From JBNKFQ01 sp050289385 (GTDB lineage: Bacteria > Pseudomonadota > Gammaproteobacteria > Pseudomonadales > Porticoccaceae): a stretch of 31,527 bases of DNA. Positions within the stretch are counted from its first letter, which is position 1. The number at the start of each line of letters is the position of its first letter. This document shows, one piece after another, positions 8,499-16,730 of this stretch. The translations under genes and the position numbers were made by a program. The stretch covers positions 1-31,527 of the forward strand of contig JBNKFQ010000244.1 in the NCBI GenBank assembly GCA_050289385.1, in the 5' to 3' direction. Under the pieces are notes generated by a model. The model saw nothing but the letters and a program-made list of their open reading frames with translations, made no database searches and was not told where the DNA came from.

Positions 8499-8500
8499 AA

Positions 8501-8622
8501 GTTGGAAGTTGGAAGTTGGAAGTTGGAAGTTGGAAGTTGGAAGTTGGAAGTTGGAAGTTGGAAGTTGGAAGTTGGAAGTTGGAAGTTGGAAGTTGGAAGT
8601 TGGAAGTTGGAAGTTGGAAGTT
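8501..8622. repeat. Perfect GTTGGAA heptamer array, 17.4 copies
   Basis: Seventeen uninterrupted GTTGGAA units run from 8501 to 8619, with a further GTT to 8622. The array begins two bases after the rng stop codon. There is no variation between units, which suggests recent expansion by slippage or an assembly-sensitive locus. Because 7 is not a multiple of 3, each frame reads as a 7-residue protein repeat (EVGSWKL), but nothing indicates translation. Confidence 0.97.
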
Positions 8623-8723
8623 TGAGTGTGGTGAAAATGAACGAAAAAGTTCCGTTGAACAACCAGATTATAACGACGGAAATGCTGTGTCGCGGAGAGG
8701 GTGGGCGTTGGGGTAGCGTTTTG

Positions 8724-8745
8724 CTTCCGACTTCCGACTTCCGAC
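8724..8745. repeat. Inverted CTTCCGA heptamer array before yhdP
   Basis: Three CTTCCGA units (8724-8744) plus one base read as TCGGAAG on the other strand. They face the GTTGGAA array at 8501-8622 in inverted orientation. The roughly 100 bases between the two arrays hold no supportable gene. Together they fill most of the 335-bp gap between rng and yhdP (8499-8833). Confidence 0.8.
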
Positions 8746-8833
8746 AAAAGAACAATTGTTTTTTTGGGCACCGCAGGTGGTCCGGGGGACCGAGCGAACG
8801 CGAGTCACTTCCGACTCAAACAGGAGCTATTTT

Positions 8834-11800
8834 TTGGCAGTACTGAAATTACTCACAAAACTGACACGCTGGCTGTGGTTAATGGTTGCTACGGTGGTGA
8901 TTGGCTACGCTGTCATTGTGATGTCAGGTCGGTTGCTATTGCCGTCACTGGATAAGTATCGTCCCGAACTACGAGACTATTTGTCTGACACTCTGGGTGT
9001 GGAACTTGAAGTGGGCTCCTTGTCCGGCGCCTGGCCCCGCCTTACACCCATTATATCTGCGCAGCAAATACTGCTGCGTGCCAATAGCAATATTGACTCC
9101 GGTATTCAGATTGGCGAATTAAGCGCCGAACTTTCACCGTTGCAAAGTTTGTCTCAGGGGCAATTAATCTGGCGCCAGCTGAGCCTCAAACAAGTCAAGC
9201 TCACTCTCGACGAGGACGCCGACGGAGGTTGGTCTATTGCGGGCATTCCTTTGGGCAAGGGCAATAGTGGTATTCAACCGATTGATATGCTGTTTTATAG
9301 CAGGCTGATCAAAATTGACAGTGTTGAAATCACTTTGGACTTTTATTCCGGCACTATGCTCACCTTGCGTGCACGGAATATGCTGGCAGAAAACAGTGAA
9401 GATTTTCATCGTATTTTAGCTAATTTGACATCGGCCGAAGGCGAAGAAATGGCCCGTTTTGTGTTTGAAGCCACCGGAGATTACAAACAGCCCGAAAGCT
9501 TTTTTGCCAACGGCTATTTGCGGTTGAGTCAGATTAGTCTCGGTGGTGGGTTGAGTGCTGTGGCGCGCAAATGGTTTCCAGCCCAGGTAGAGAAAGCCGG
9601 TAATTTGAAGGCCAATGTCGATTCAGAAATCTGGTTTGATATCAAGGCCGATGGTCGGGCAGAGCTGGTAGGCCGAATTAACTCGAACGCTATCCCCCTG
9701 AAGTGGGCTGCTGACTTGCCCCCGGTCACCAATTTGCAAGCGGAAATGACAGGATGGTACCAGCCGGGTGCTGACTGGGGCGTGACTTTACAATCTCTGG
9801 ATTTTGAGTGGGGCGAAGAAAACATTACACCACTTGATATTCGATTTGGACAGCGGGTAGGTGCTCGCTGGGGTGAAATCGGGCTGGATGTCAACCATCT
9901 GAACATCGGTATTGCTCGCGACCTGTTGCTTAAAACCGGGCTGCTCAATGACAGGTTGACGAACCTGGTTAGTACATTGAGACCGGCAGGCCGGGCTGAA
10001 CAAGTTAGTGTTGATTTTTCTGCTACCGAAGACAAGCCGTCATTTCTGGTGCGTGCCCAGCTGCGAGATGTTTCGCTACAGCCCTGGAAAGGAGCACCTG
10101 GAGCTAGTGGTATTTCCGGTTATCTTGAAAGTGGTCTTGCCAACGGTTTATTTGTCGTAAATGCAGATAATGTTTCAGCGAATTTCGCCAAACTTTTTGA
10201 CGAACCTATTCGACAAGACCACGTTCAGGGGCAGGTAAACTGGCGATGGGATCGAGAGAAAAGTGCGGTGTATGTTGCCAGTGGGCCGTTGAATATTGCC
10301 GGCGAGCAAGGCGAGATAAAGGCACAGCTTTACCTGGATTTACCACTCAGGCGACCCGAGATTGCGCCGCAAATGTATTTACAGATTGGTGGTCGTAACA
10401 CACATTCCCGTTACCGCAACCGGTTTATTCCCCAAAAACTTAACCCCAAATTGAAAGACTGGCTCGACAGCGCGATAGGAGATGCGGAAGTTCGAGAAGT
10501 TGGAGTCATTTTTCGTGGTTCGCTACGGAAGGGCCAACAACAAAACCGCACCATACAGCTTTATCTTGACGTCGCAGACGGACACCTGAAATTCCAGCCT
10601 GACTGGCCGGCGCTCGAGCAAGTAAACGGTCAGGTGGTGGTAAATAACACCTTTGTCGACGGTTATGTTAACTCTGCCCGAATTGGCGAGCTGGAAGTGA
10701 AAGAAGCGACTACACGCCTGCGACCGGCCGAGTCAGGTAAGGGTAATATCTTGTCGGTACAGGCCAGTGGCAGAGGTGACGCCGCGGCGGTACTGGATTT
10801 GCTGGAAAACTCACCAGTAAGCAATCGAATAGATGCCCTGAAAGACTGGCGGGTTTCGGGCGCTGTTGATGTACATGGCAAACTGGGCATTTTGCTTGGA
10901 GGTGAATCACGGCCAGCAGAATATTCTCTAACCGCCGATATTCAGAACGGCAAAATGTTTCACCCCAAATACGCGCTTGATATCACCGAAATACAAGGCG
11001 CACTGGATTACCACTCGACAAATGGTTTTACCGCAAAGGAGATAACCGGGAAATTATGGGGTGGGGCAATGGTTGCGTCTCTCGAAACCATTGCACAGGA
11101 ATTAAAAATCAGCGCTGACGGAAAACTGGATGTATCAGCGGTTGGCAAACACTATGGCCTTGAGGCTGAGGATATTGCCAAAGGTGAAACACAAGTCCAC
11201 GGCACGTTATTTATACCTTTGCGATCGGGTGTAGTGAGTAATGCTGAAATTGTGCCGCGTATCGAAGTGGTTTCTGACCTCAAGGGTGTTGATGTTTACT
11301 TGCCGGAACCTTTTGCGAAAAAATCGATGCAAGACCGACATCTGCTGGCAAAAATGGAACTATCGGCATTACCACAAGTCGTGGTTCAGTATGGGTCCAA
11401 TGTGCGAGCAGGGTTTGAACTGGATGGCGGTAAACTGGTTCGCGGTTACCTTGGTATTAACCGCTCTGACCTGAAGTTTCCCGACACGTCAGAGTTACTG
11501 TTAGCGGCAGATATTGAAACGATTAACCTGGTGGACTGGGAGTCCAGTTTGCTAAAAGCCATCGATTCCAGTGACGTATCGGTAAAGGGCTTGCGGTTAC
11601 CGCCAACGCGGTTTGATGTGAGACTGGGTGAGCTGGGAGTTTCGGATCTGAAATTGTCGCGGGTTCATCTGGAAGGTAACTTGAGCGATTCGGTTTTGCA
11701 TGCGCGCCTGGAGTCTCCTACGGCCAGTGGCAGGTTGGATATTCCACTGGATAATGACAAGGATATGATTATTGCACTACGCCATCTGACGTTGCCGGAA

Positions 11801-12799
11801 CCGAGTTCGGATGACGCCGAAAAACGCGAGTCTTTCGATCCCCGCACCTTGCGCTCAATGGTGTTCTCGGTGGGCAAGTTGTCTGTCGGTGACAGGGAAA
11901 TCGGCAACGCCAGATTCAGGCTGCACGCAACCGGTTTTGGTCTTGCGGCTTCTGATATATACGCGGAACTGTTCGGCCTTAAAGTTGGTGGAGAAAATTC
12001 AGAAACCAGTTTGACTTGGCACTATGATGGCGAGGTTCACAACACGCAGTTTAATGGTGTCTTGCAGGCAGACGATATAATGTCGGTGACCGAAAACCTG
12101 GGTTTGGGAAAAATTCTGGACAGCAAGCACGCTGTATTCCAGAGCAACTTGCGCTGGGAAGGCCGGCCTTGGCAGATATCTCCGCAAAGCCTGGCGGGGC
12201 AACTGGCATTTACTATGGAAAAAGGCAGCTTTTATCAGGACACTGGTGGCGCAACCAATGCCCTGCTTCGAATTGTCAGTCTGTTTAATTTTGAAACCTG
12301 GTTAAAAAGGTTAAAGCTCAATTTTGCCGATTTATTTAAAAAAGGCATCAGTTACGATCAGGTGTCTGGCAGCTTTATTCTTGGTGATGGTTTGTTGAAT
12401 TTTTCGGAGCCGATAGTGGCGGAAATGCCATCTGGCAAACTGCAAATGCAGGGCACCATCGATATGTTGAACGAGGAGATAGATGCCCGATTTGTCGCGA
12501 CATTGCCGGTTGGCACCAATTTGCCGTGGATTGCTGCATTGGTGGTAAACCTGCCAGCGGCGGCAGGTGTATTTCTGATGAGTAAAATACTTAAAAAACA
12601 GGTAGATAACCTGTCCAGTATAAGTTATCGCATTGAGGGATCATGGGACGAGCCGGACATGCGAGTAGAGCGAATATTTTCCGATCAGAATCGGGCAGAA
12701 AAGAAAAAAGCCCAAAAGGCTCAAAAGAAAGCGGAGAAAGAATCGGAGAAAGAATCGGAGAAGCTGCGACAACAAAATACATCAGGGGAACCGACATGA
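8834..12799 (+). CDS. yhdP: YhdP-family AsmA-like envelope protein
   Basis: YhdP is a very large inner-membrane-anchored, mostly periplasmic protein of the AsmA/TamB class, thought to form a bridge for phospholipid movement to the outer membrane. The product of 1321 residues fits (E. coli has 1266). It has one N-terminal membrane helix (LWLMVATVVIGYAVIVMSG), a long beta-rich periplasmic body and an AsmA-like C-terminal region. TTG 8834 is chosen because AGGAG lies seven bases before it and the next residues (AVLKLLTKLTRW) form the expected basic N-terminus; no ATG is suitably placed. The last 40 residues are a charged K/E/Q tail encoded partly by tandem 12-bp GGAGAAAGAATC units at 12733-12756. 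It overlaps the next gene as ATGA. Confidence 0.92.
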   Translation: MAVLKLLTKLTRWLWLMVATVVIGYAVIVMSGRLLLPSLDKYRPELRDYLSDTLGVELEVGSLSGAWPRLTPIISAQQILLRANSNIDSGIQIGELSAELSPLQSLSQGQLIWRQLSLKQVKLTLDEDADGGWSIAGIPLGKGNSGIQPIDMLFYSRLIKIDSVEITLDFYSGTMLTLRARNMLAENSEDFHRILANLTSAEGEEMARFVFEATGDYKQPESFFANGYLRLSQISLGGGLSAVARKWFPAQVEKAGNLKANVDSEIWFDIKADGRAELVGRINSNAIPLKWAADLPPVTNLQAEMTGWYQPGADWGVTLQSLDFEWGEENITPLDIRFGQRVGARWGEIGLDVNHLNIGIARDLLLKTGLLNDRLTNLVSTLRPAGRAEQVSVDFSATEDKPSFLVRAQLRDVSLQPWKGAPGASGISGYLESGLANGLFVVNADNVSANFAKLFDEPIRQDHVQGQVNWRWDREKSAVYVASGPLNIAGEQGEIKAQLYLDLPLRRPEIAPQMYLQIGGRNTHSRYRNRFIPQKLNPKLKDWLDSAIGDAEVREVGVIFRGSLRKGQQQNRTIQLYLDVADGHLKFQPDWPALEQVNGQVVVNNTFVDGYVNSARIGELEVKEATTRLRPAESGKGNILSVQASGRGDAAAVLDLLENSPVSNRIDALKDWRVSGAVDVHGKLGILLGGESRPAEYSLTADIQNGKMFHPKYALDITEIQGALDYHSTNGFTAKEITGKLWGGAMVASLETIAQELKISADGKLDVSAVGKHYGLEAEDIAKGETQVHGTLFIPLRSGVVSNAEIVPRIEVVSDLKGVDVYLPEPFAKKSMQDRHLLAKMELSALPQVVVQYGSNVRAGFELDGGKLVRGYLGINRSDLKFPDTSELLLAADIETINLVDWESSLLKAIDSSDVSVKGLRLPPTRFDVRLGELGVSDLKLSRVHLEGNLSDSVLHARLESPTASGRLDIPLDNDKDMIIALRHLTLPEPSSDDAEKRESFDPRTLRSMVFSVGKLSVGDREIGNARFRLHATGFGLAASDIYAELFGLKVGGENSETSLTWHYDGEVHNTQFNGVLQADDIMSVTENLGLGKILDSKHAVFQSNLRWEGRPWQISPQSLAGQLAFTMEKGSFYQDTGGATNALLRIVSLFNFETWLKRLKLNFADLFKKGISYDQVSGSFILGDGLLNFSEPIVAEMPSGKLQMQGTIDMLNEEIDARFVATLPVGTNLPWIAALVVNLPAAAGVFLMSKILKKQVDNLSSISYRIEGSWDEPDMRVERIFSDQNRAEKKKAQKAQKKAEKESEKESEKLRQQNTSGEPT

Positions 12800-13605
12800 T
12801 TCGTGCAGCTGCGATTCAAATGACCAGCAACAGCGATCTTGAGCATAATTTGCTGCAAGCCGAAAAGCTGATTTCGCAAGTGGCGAGTGATGGCGCGCAG
12901 CTCGTGGTTTTGCCGGAAAATTTTGCTTATTACGGCGCAAAAAATCTGGTTGATGCCGCACAACAGGAAAGTACACCGGCGGGACCTGTGCGCAGTTTTC
13001 TTTCCCGCCAGGCAAGGGAAAATAGCGTTTGGCTGGTAGGTGGCACTATCCCCGTCGCCACACAGGATGGTGCAAAAGGCTATGCGGCTTGCCTGCTTTA
13101 CGGTCCCGACGGGGAAGAAAAGGCCTGCTACTGTAAAATTCACTTGTTTGATGTCGACGTGGGTGACGCTCATAACAATTATCGGGAGTCCGACGATTAT
13201 TCCCCCGGTTCAGAGTCCGTGGTGGTAAATACTCCCCTTGGCAAACTGGGCTTATCAGTTTGTTATGATTTGCGGTTTGCCGAGCTTTATCGGCAGCTCG
13301 CCGACAAGGGTGCTGAAATCATTGTGGTGCCATCGGCGTTCACCGCGAAAACCGGTGCAGCCCACTGGCGAGTGTTACTGCAGGCCCGGGCGATAGAGAA
13401 TCAGTGCTTTCTGATTGGCGCCAATATGGGAGACAGGGATCACCCGAGACGGCCAACGTGGGGAGGGTCTGCCATTGTACACCCCTGGGGCAATGTGCTT
13501 GCTGAGCTCGAGGGCGACGAAGGCGCTATTTGTGCCGATCTGGACTTGTCTGATATTGCAAAGTTGAAGAAAAACATGCCGATTGAACAACATCGAAAGC
13601 TGTAA
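12796..13605 (+). CDS. Nitrilase-family amidohydrolase (Nit1/deaminated glutathione amidase-like)
   Basis: This is a carbon-nitrogen hydrolase of the Nit branch. The catalytic Glu41 (LPENFAYYG), Lys114 (YCKIHLFDVD) and Cys156 (LSVCYDLRF) are all present in a 269-residue protein of normal length. The HLFDVD context and the PSAFTAKTGAAHW segment favour Nit1-type deaminated glutathione amidase, a cytoplasmic metabolite-repair enzyme, over omega-amidase. The substrate is inferred. The ATG overlaps the yhdP stop (ATGA) with AGGGGAA upstream, so it is co-translated with yhdP. The family often sits between yhdP and tldD, but no tldD follows here. Confidence 0.92.
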   Translation: MIRAAAIQMTSNSDLEHNLLQAEKLISQVASDGAQLVVLPENFAYYGAKNLVDAAQQESTPAGPVRSFLSRQARENSVWLVGGTIPVATQDGAKGYAACLLYGPDGEEKACYCKIHLFDVDVGDAHNNYRESDDYSPGSESVVVNTPLGKLGLSVCYDLRFAELYRQLADKGAEIIVVPSAFTAKTGAAHWRVLLQARAIENQCFLIGANMGDRDHPRRPTWGGSAIVHPWGNVLAELEGDEGAICADLDLSDIAKLKKNMPIEQHRKL

Positions 13606-13758
13606 ACAATCTGTGCGGGCACGGTGATATTTGTAAAGTAATGTTAAGGAAACGCCAGCAGGCATTGACGGAGCCTTGAGATTAGTGCCAAATTGCCTGG
13701 ATTTTAACGATTGGTACTCTCATCGACTTGTTAAAAAACTAAACTCATCCAATACCAT

Positions 13759-13792
13759 TTGTTCAACACTAAAGCTTGTTCAACACTAAAGT
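13759..13792. repeat. 17-bp direct tandem repeat upstream of the cytochrome c gene
   Basis: TTGTTCAACACTAAAG plus one base is repeated exactly twice (13759-13775 and 13776-13792). It ends 15 bases before the cytochrome ATG and abuts the AAGAGGA ribosome site. It may be a recent slippage duplication or a pair of regulator half-sites in the 5' leader. Confidence 0.85.
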
Positions 13793-13807
13793 AAGAGGAC
13801 TTACATT

Positions 13808-14281
13808 ATGAAACATCGTTTTTTGATTGGGGGCGTCGCGGCAGTGATGTTGGCTGCAAGTTCATTGGTGCTTCATGCTCACGGGGACAGTGCCGCCGAG
13901 CATGCTGTCGAGGTGCGGCAATCAATCATGACACTGGTAGCTGACAACTTTGGTCCTCTGGCGGGAATGGTTCAGGGCAAAATCCCCTGGGATAACAGCG
14001 AATTTCACAAGCGAGCCAGCGACATAAACGCCGTAACCTCCATTGATTTGTTACGTGGTTACATCCCCGATTCACACCATAGTGGCACAGCCGCCAAGGC
14101 CAAAATCTGGGACAACATGGATGATTTTAGGGACAAAATGGAAACCTTGCGCACAGAGGTCGTCAAACTGGCCAAAGTCAGTGCGGGTGGCGATCAGGAA
14201 GCAATGACGGCTCAATTCAAGGAAACAGCCAATGCCTGCAAGGGTTGTCACGAAGAGTACAAGAACAAAGAGAAAAACTGA
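13808..14281 (+). CDS. Periplasmic class II cytochrome c (c'/c-556 type)
   Basis: The 157-residue protein has a Sec signal peptide (MKHRFLIGGVAAVMLAASSLVLHA) and a four-helix body. The single heme-binding motif is C-terminal: Cys144, Cys147 and His148 in CKGCHEEYKNK. This layout defines class II cytochromes c. Such proteins carry electrons or bind NO in the periplasm; which applies here cannot be told. The start has AAGAGGA about 8 bases upstream. It is convergent with a cytochrome b561 gene, a plausible membrane electron donor or acceptor. It stands where tldD is found in relatives, so the neighbourhood is rearranged. Confidence 0.92.
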   Translation: MKHRFLIGGVAAVMLAASSLVLHAHGDSAAEHAVEVRQSIMTLVADNFGPLAGMVQGKIPWDNSEFHKRASDINAVTSIDLLRGYIPDSHHSGTAAKAKIWDNMDDFRDKMETLRTEVVKLAKVSAGGDQEAMTAQFKETANACKGCHEEYKNKEKN

Positions 14282-14295
14282 TTCAGGTTAATTGT

Positions 14296-14356
14296 CTGAA
14301 GGGGCACGGCATCAGGGGTGGCTAAAGAGTGACATGGTCGGCCACCGCCCCTTCAG
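14296..14356. terminator. Branched hairpin between convergent cytochrome genes
   Basis: Outer arms CTGAAGGGGC (14296-14305) and GCCCCTTCAG (14347-14356) pair perfectly. Inner arms GGTGGC (14317-14322) and GCCACC (14341-14346) also pair. A second small hairpin, TTTTATC/GATAAAA, follows at 14373-14389. The position between two convergent genes fits a bidirectional terminator, though no long T-tract follows either side. Confidence 0.55.
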
Positions 14357-14399
14357 CAGTCTGCCCCTCTTGTTTTATCCCTGATAAAAGTCTGATTCC

Positions 14400-15062
14400 C
14401 TAATAAAAGAATTCCGGCTCGGGCGCCAGGCTGAGCAAAAACCAGATCATACCCGCACACGCCAGCAGCACAGCTCCCGCCAGCCACAGAGAGGCCGGCT
14501 TGCCTGCACCGTTTCTGTTTCGCTTGTGACCGTGAATCATGGCATGTACCAGTGGTTCCTTTTTTACCCAGTGATACCAGCACACCGCAGCGATATGCAG
14601 GCCAACCAGCCCCAAAATGACAAAGTACAGGGTTTCGTGGATAGAGCCGAGTGCATTGGCAACGTCGCTGCTAACGGCCGCTCGCAGAGGGCCACTGAAC
14701 AGAATGTCGTCGCCATTAAACAGTCCGGTAACGGCCTGGGCAATCAGCAAGAGCAACAGGGACACCACCGACCAGCCGCCCAGCGGGTTGTGTCCTGGCG
14801 TGTGGTGCGATTGCCCTTTCAGGTACTTGTATACTGAGCCGGGGCCGCGCACAAAGTCCCGAAAACGGGAGTGGGGGCTGCCAACAGCGCCCCAAATCAC
14901 GCGGAACAGCAGCAGGGTCAGCATGCCGTAACCGATCCAGCTGTGCAGTACCATGTAATTGGCCTTGTAGGTAATCCAGGCAGAAAAGAAGCCGATGGCC
15001 AGCAGCCAGTGGAAAAGGCGGGTGGGGATGTCCCAAACCGGGAATCGGGGGTTTTGTTGCAT
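14400..15062 (-). CDS. Cytochrome b561 family membrane protein
   Basis: The 220-residue protein is a four-helix, di-heme b-type cytochrome of the inner membrane. It opens with the typical VWDIPTRLFHWLLAIGFFSAW, contains VLHSWIGYG in helix 2 and histidines in the later helices (IHETLYFVILGLVGLHIAAVCWYHW), and ends with an extra C-terminal hydrophobic segment (LWLAGAVLLACAGMIWFLLS). Such proteins exchange electrons between quinones and periplasmic partners; the facing class II cytochrome c is the obvious candidate. The ATG at 15062 has no good ribosome site. A strong palindrome lies 18-50 bp upstream. Confidence 0.9.
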   Translation of the reverse strand: MQQNPRFPVWDIPTRLFHWLLAIGFFSAWITYKANYMVLHSWIGYGMLTLLLFRVIWGAVGSPHSRFRDFVRGPGSVYKYLKGQSHHTPGHNPLGGWSVVSLLLLLIAQAVTGLFNGDDILFSGPLRAAVSSDVANALGSIHETLYFVILGLVGLHIAAVCWYHWVKKEPLVHAMIHGHKRNRNGAGKPASLWLAGAVLLACAGMIWFLLSLAPEPEFFY

Positions 15063-15079
15063 AGCGGTTTACATCGAAC

Positions 15080-15112
15080 TGCAATTGAGGAGGATATCCT
15101 ACCTCAGTTGCA
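15080..15112. promoter_or_regulatory. Palindrome upstream of the cytochrome b561 gene
   Basis: A 33-bp imperfect dyad centred at 15095/15096 joins left arm TGCAATTGAGGAGGAT to a right arm that is its complement except for one mismatch and one extra base. The centre AGGATATCCT is perfect. The near-zero loop suits a dimeric DNA-binding protein better than an RNA hairpin. It lies 18 bp from the b561 start, so an operator role is the simplest reading. The rest of the 267-bp gap to 15329 shows nothing else I can support. Confidence 0.5.
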
Positions 15113-15329
15113 GGGTATTGAGAAAGTGCCTCTGCCCTCTTGCCGGTTGTTCCAGTAATATTGGTTAACAGATCTTATAAAGAATTTTGAGACCGGCCTT
15201 TATTTCCGTTGAAATTGAACAAGTTACTGTTTGACTGGGCCATGGGGATTTTTCAGGTTGTGGCAGAGTAAATAAGTTATTGGTTCAACGCAAGTGGCGC
15301 GTGTTTCTCATAGTGTTTTCCCGCACTTG

Positions 15330-16592
15330 TTATTTTACTGCATTCATCTTTTGATTACTCTCAACCGCCTGTAAAGCGGCTTTGGCATATTTTTCCAGTT
15401 CGGTTCGTTCAATCGACTCCGGCGAAATATTCAACCAGTTGATGCCATTTTGTGCAGCCAGATTTACTCCCAATTGATAGAGTGTCTGCATTTGCCCGGA
15501 ATCAAAATCGGAGGCAAACGTCGAACCGTAACCGGGCGGGACGAAAGTCATTCGAAAGTTGTTGCCGGTGGCGCTGGCAATGCGTGACAGATTGAGCAGT
15601 TCGGAAATACCGGTCTCGCGAAGCATGGTACTGATCGAGCGCTCGGTGATTGCGGTAATGCTCGGTTTCACCGGCTCGTAAGCTGGCAGCAAAGTCGTAT
15701 TTTGAATGATATCCACGGTCATATGCATCGGGAACGGAAGGTCGCGCGGCCAGGTTTCTTCCACACCGTGGGGGCCGATCAAAATCGAGCGGGTGACGCC
15801 ACCGTCGACATGCAGTTCGACAAAGTGCCCGGACGGTGTTTCCACTTCCACCGGCACCGGTGGGAACATACCGGGCACAGCCGACGATGCCAGTAGCACG
15901 TCAATAAACAGATTGAGGTTGCCGAGCCGGGCAATTGCACCCAGGTTCCAGATGACTGGCCGCGCGGCGTCGATATTGGTGGTAGCCACCAGCAGCCTGC
16001 GCCCACGATCGTGCTGCGTTGCAATCGCTGCGAGCATTTTGTGGTCGATATATTTCTCCAGCCGGTGGCGCAAGGGCTGCGTATCAGCCAGGCTGATCGC
16101 GCCGAACAGCGCCGAAATTGGTTGCGAGGTAGCGATCTCGTCGGGGCTGGTTTCGGTAAATAACTGGCGCAGCGGCAGGTCGTATTCCGGCCCGAGAAAG
16201 GCGAATGGCGCAATAATCGCGCCGACACTGACGCCGGTAACAATCACAAATTCCGGGCGGTCCCCGTGCTGCGACCAGCCATTGAGCAAGCCAGCGCCAA
16301 AGGAGCCGTCAGCGCCACCGCCAGACAGTGCCAGAAAATGCAGGTCGAGACCGCTGGCGGGACGACCCCGCTGCTCCCAAATTCGGGTAAATATTTGGCG
16401 CAAAGAGTTTTTTACCTGGAGCGTTTCGGCAGCGGTGAACTCGTCACCCCAAAAGCGCATACGTTTGCCTCCGGCAGGTACCGCCTGTAAATAGAACTCT
16501 GCGGGAGGGGCAATGCGCTTGTTAAGTGGCGAAGTACAAGCGCTCAATAAACCCATCCCGAGCAGTAGAACGATCAGGCGCCGGGTCAGCAT
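15330..16592 (-). CDS. Patatin-like phospholipase, predicted lipoprotein
   Basis: Patatin-family serine hydrolases use a Ser-Asp dyad to cleave acyl esters of lipids. With the start at ATG 16592 the protein has 420 residues. It starts with a lipoprotein signal (MLTRRLIVLLLGMGLLSAC; lipid-modified Cys19). The oxyanion loop is SGGGADGSFGAG, the nucleophile is Ser122 in GVSVG and the Asp is in the DGG motif at about residue 263. All catalytic elements are intact, so an envelope-anchored lipase or acyl hydrolase is expected. A TTG at 16616 would add eight residues, but the lipobox fits the shorter form. It is downstream of asnS on the same strand with a 138-bp gap, so co-transcription is possible but functional linkage is not evident. 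Confidence 0.88.
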   Translation of the reverse strand: MLTRRLIVLLLGMGLLSACTSPLNKRIAPPAEFYLQAVPAGGKRMRFWGDEFTAAETLQVKNSLRQIFTRIWEQRGRPASGLDLHFLALSGGGADGSFGAGLLNGWSQHGDRPEFVIVTGVSVGAIIAPFAFLGPEYDLPLRQLFTETSPDEIATSQPISALFGAISLADTQPLRHRLEKYIDHKMLAAIATQHDRGRRLLVATTNIDAARPVIWNLGAIARLGNLNLFIDVLLASSAVPGMFPPVPVEVETPSGHFVELHVDGGVTRSILIGPHGVEETWPRDLPFPMHMTVDIIQNTTLLPAYEPVKPSITAITERSISTMLRETGISELLNLSRIASATGNNFRMTFVPPGYGSTFASDFDSGQMQTLYQLGVNLAAQNGINWLNISPESIERTELEKYAKAALQAVESNQKMNAVK

Positions 16593-16730
16593 TGGTAAGA
16601 TAATGACGGGTTTCAAGGCATGGCAACGGGTAGTTGTTGGTTGGTGTTAAGCCTACGGTACTCCGGCGCGCGTATCAATGACCCGATACAGAGCGGTGTG
16701 AGCACCCGCCAGGCCCCTCCGTTTTTGCTA

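Noticed and set aside
8501..8622. CRISPR array
   Set aside because: Units are 7 bp and directly adjacent with no spacers, and no cas genes are present.
8502..8846. Open frames with EVGSWKL repeats across the GTTGGAA array
   Set aside because: They are the automatic translation of a 7-bp repeat in every frame, start with TTG, have no ribosome site and no non-repeat domain.
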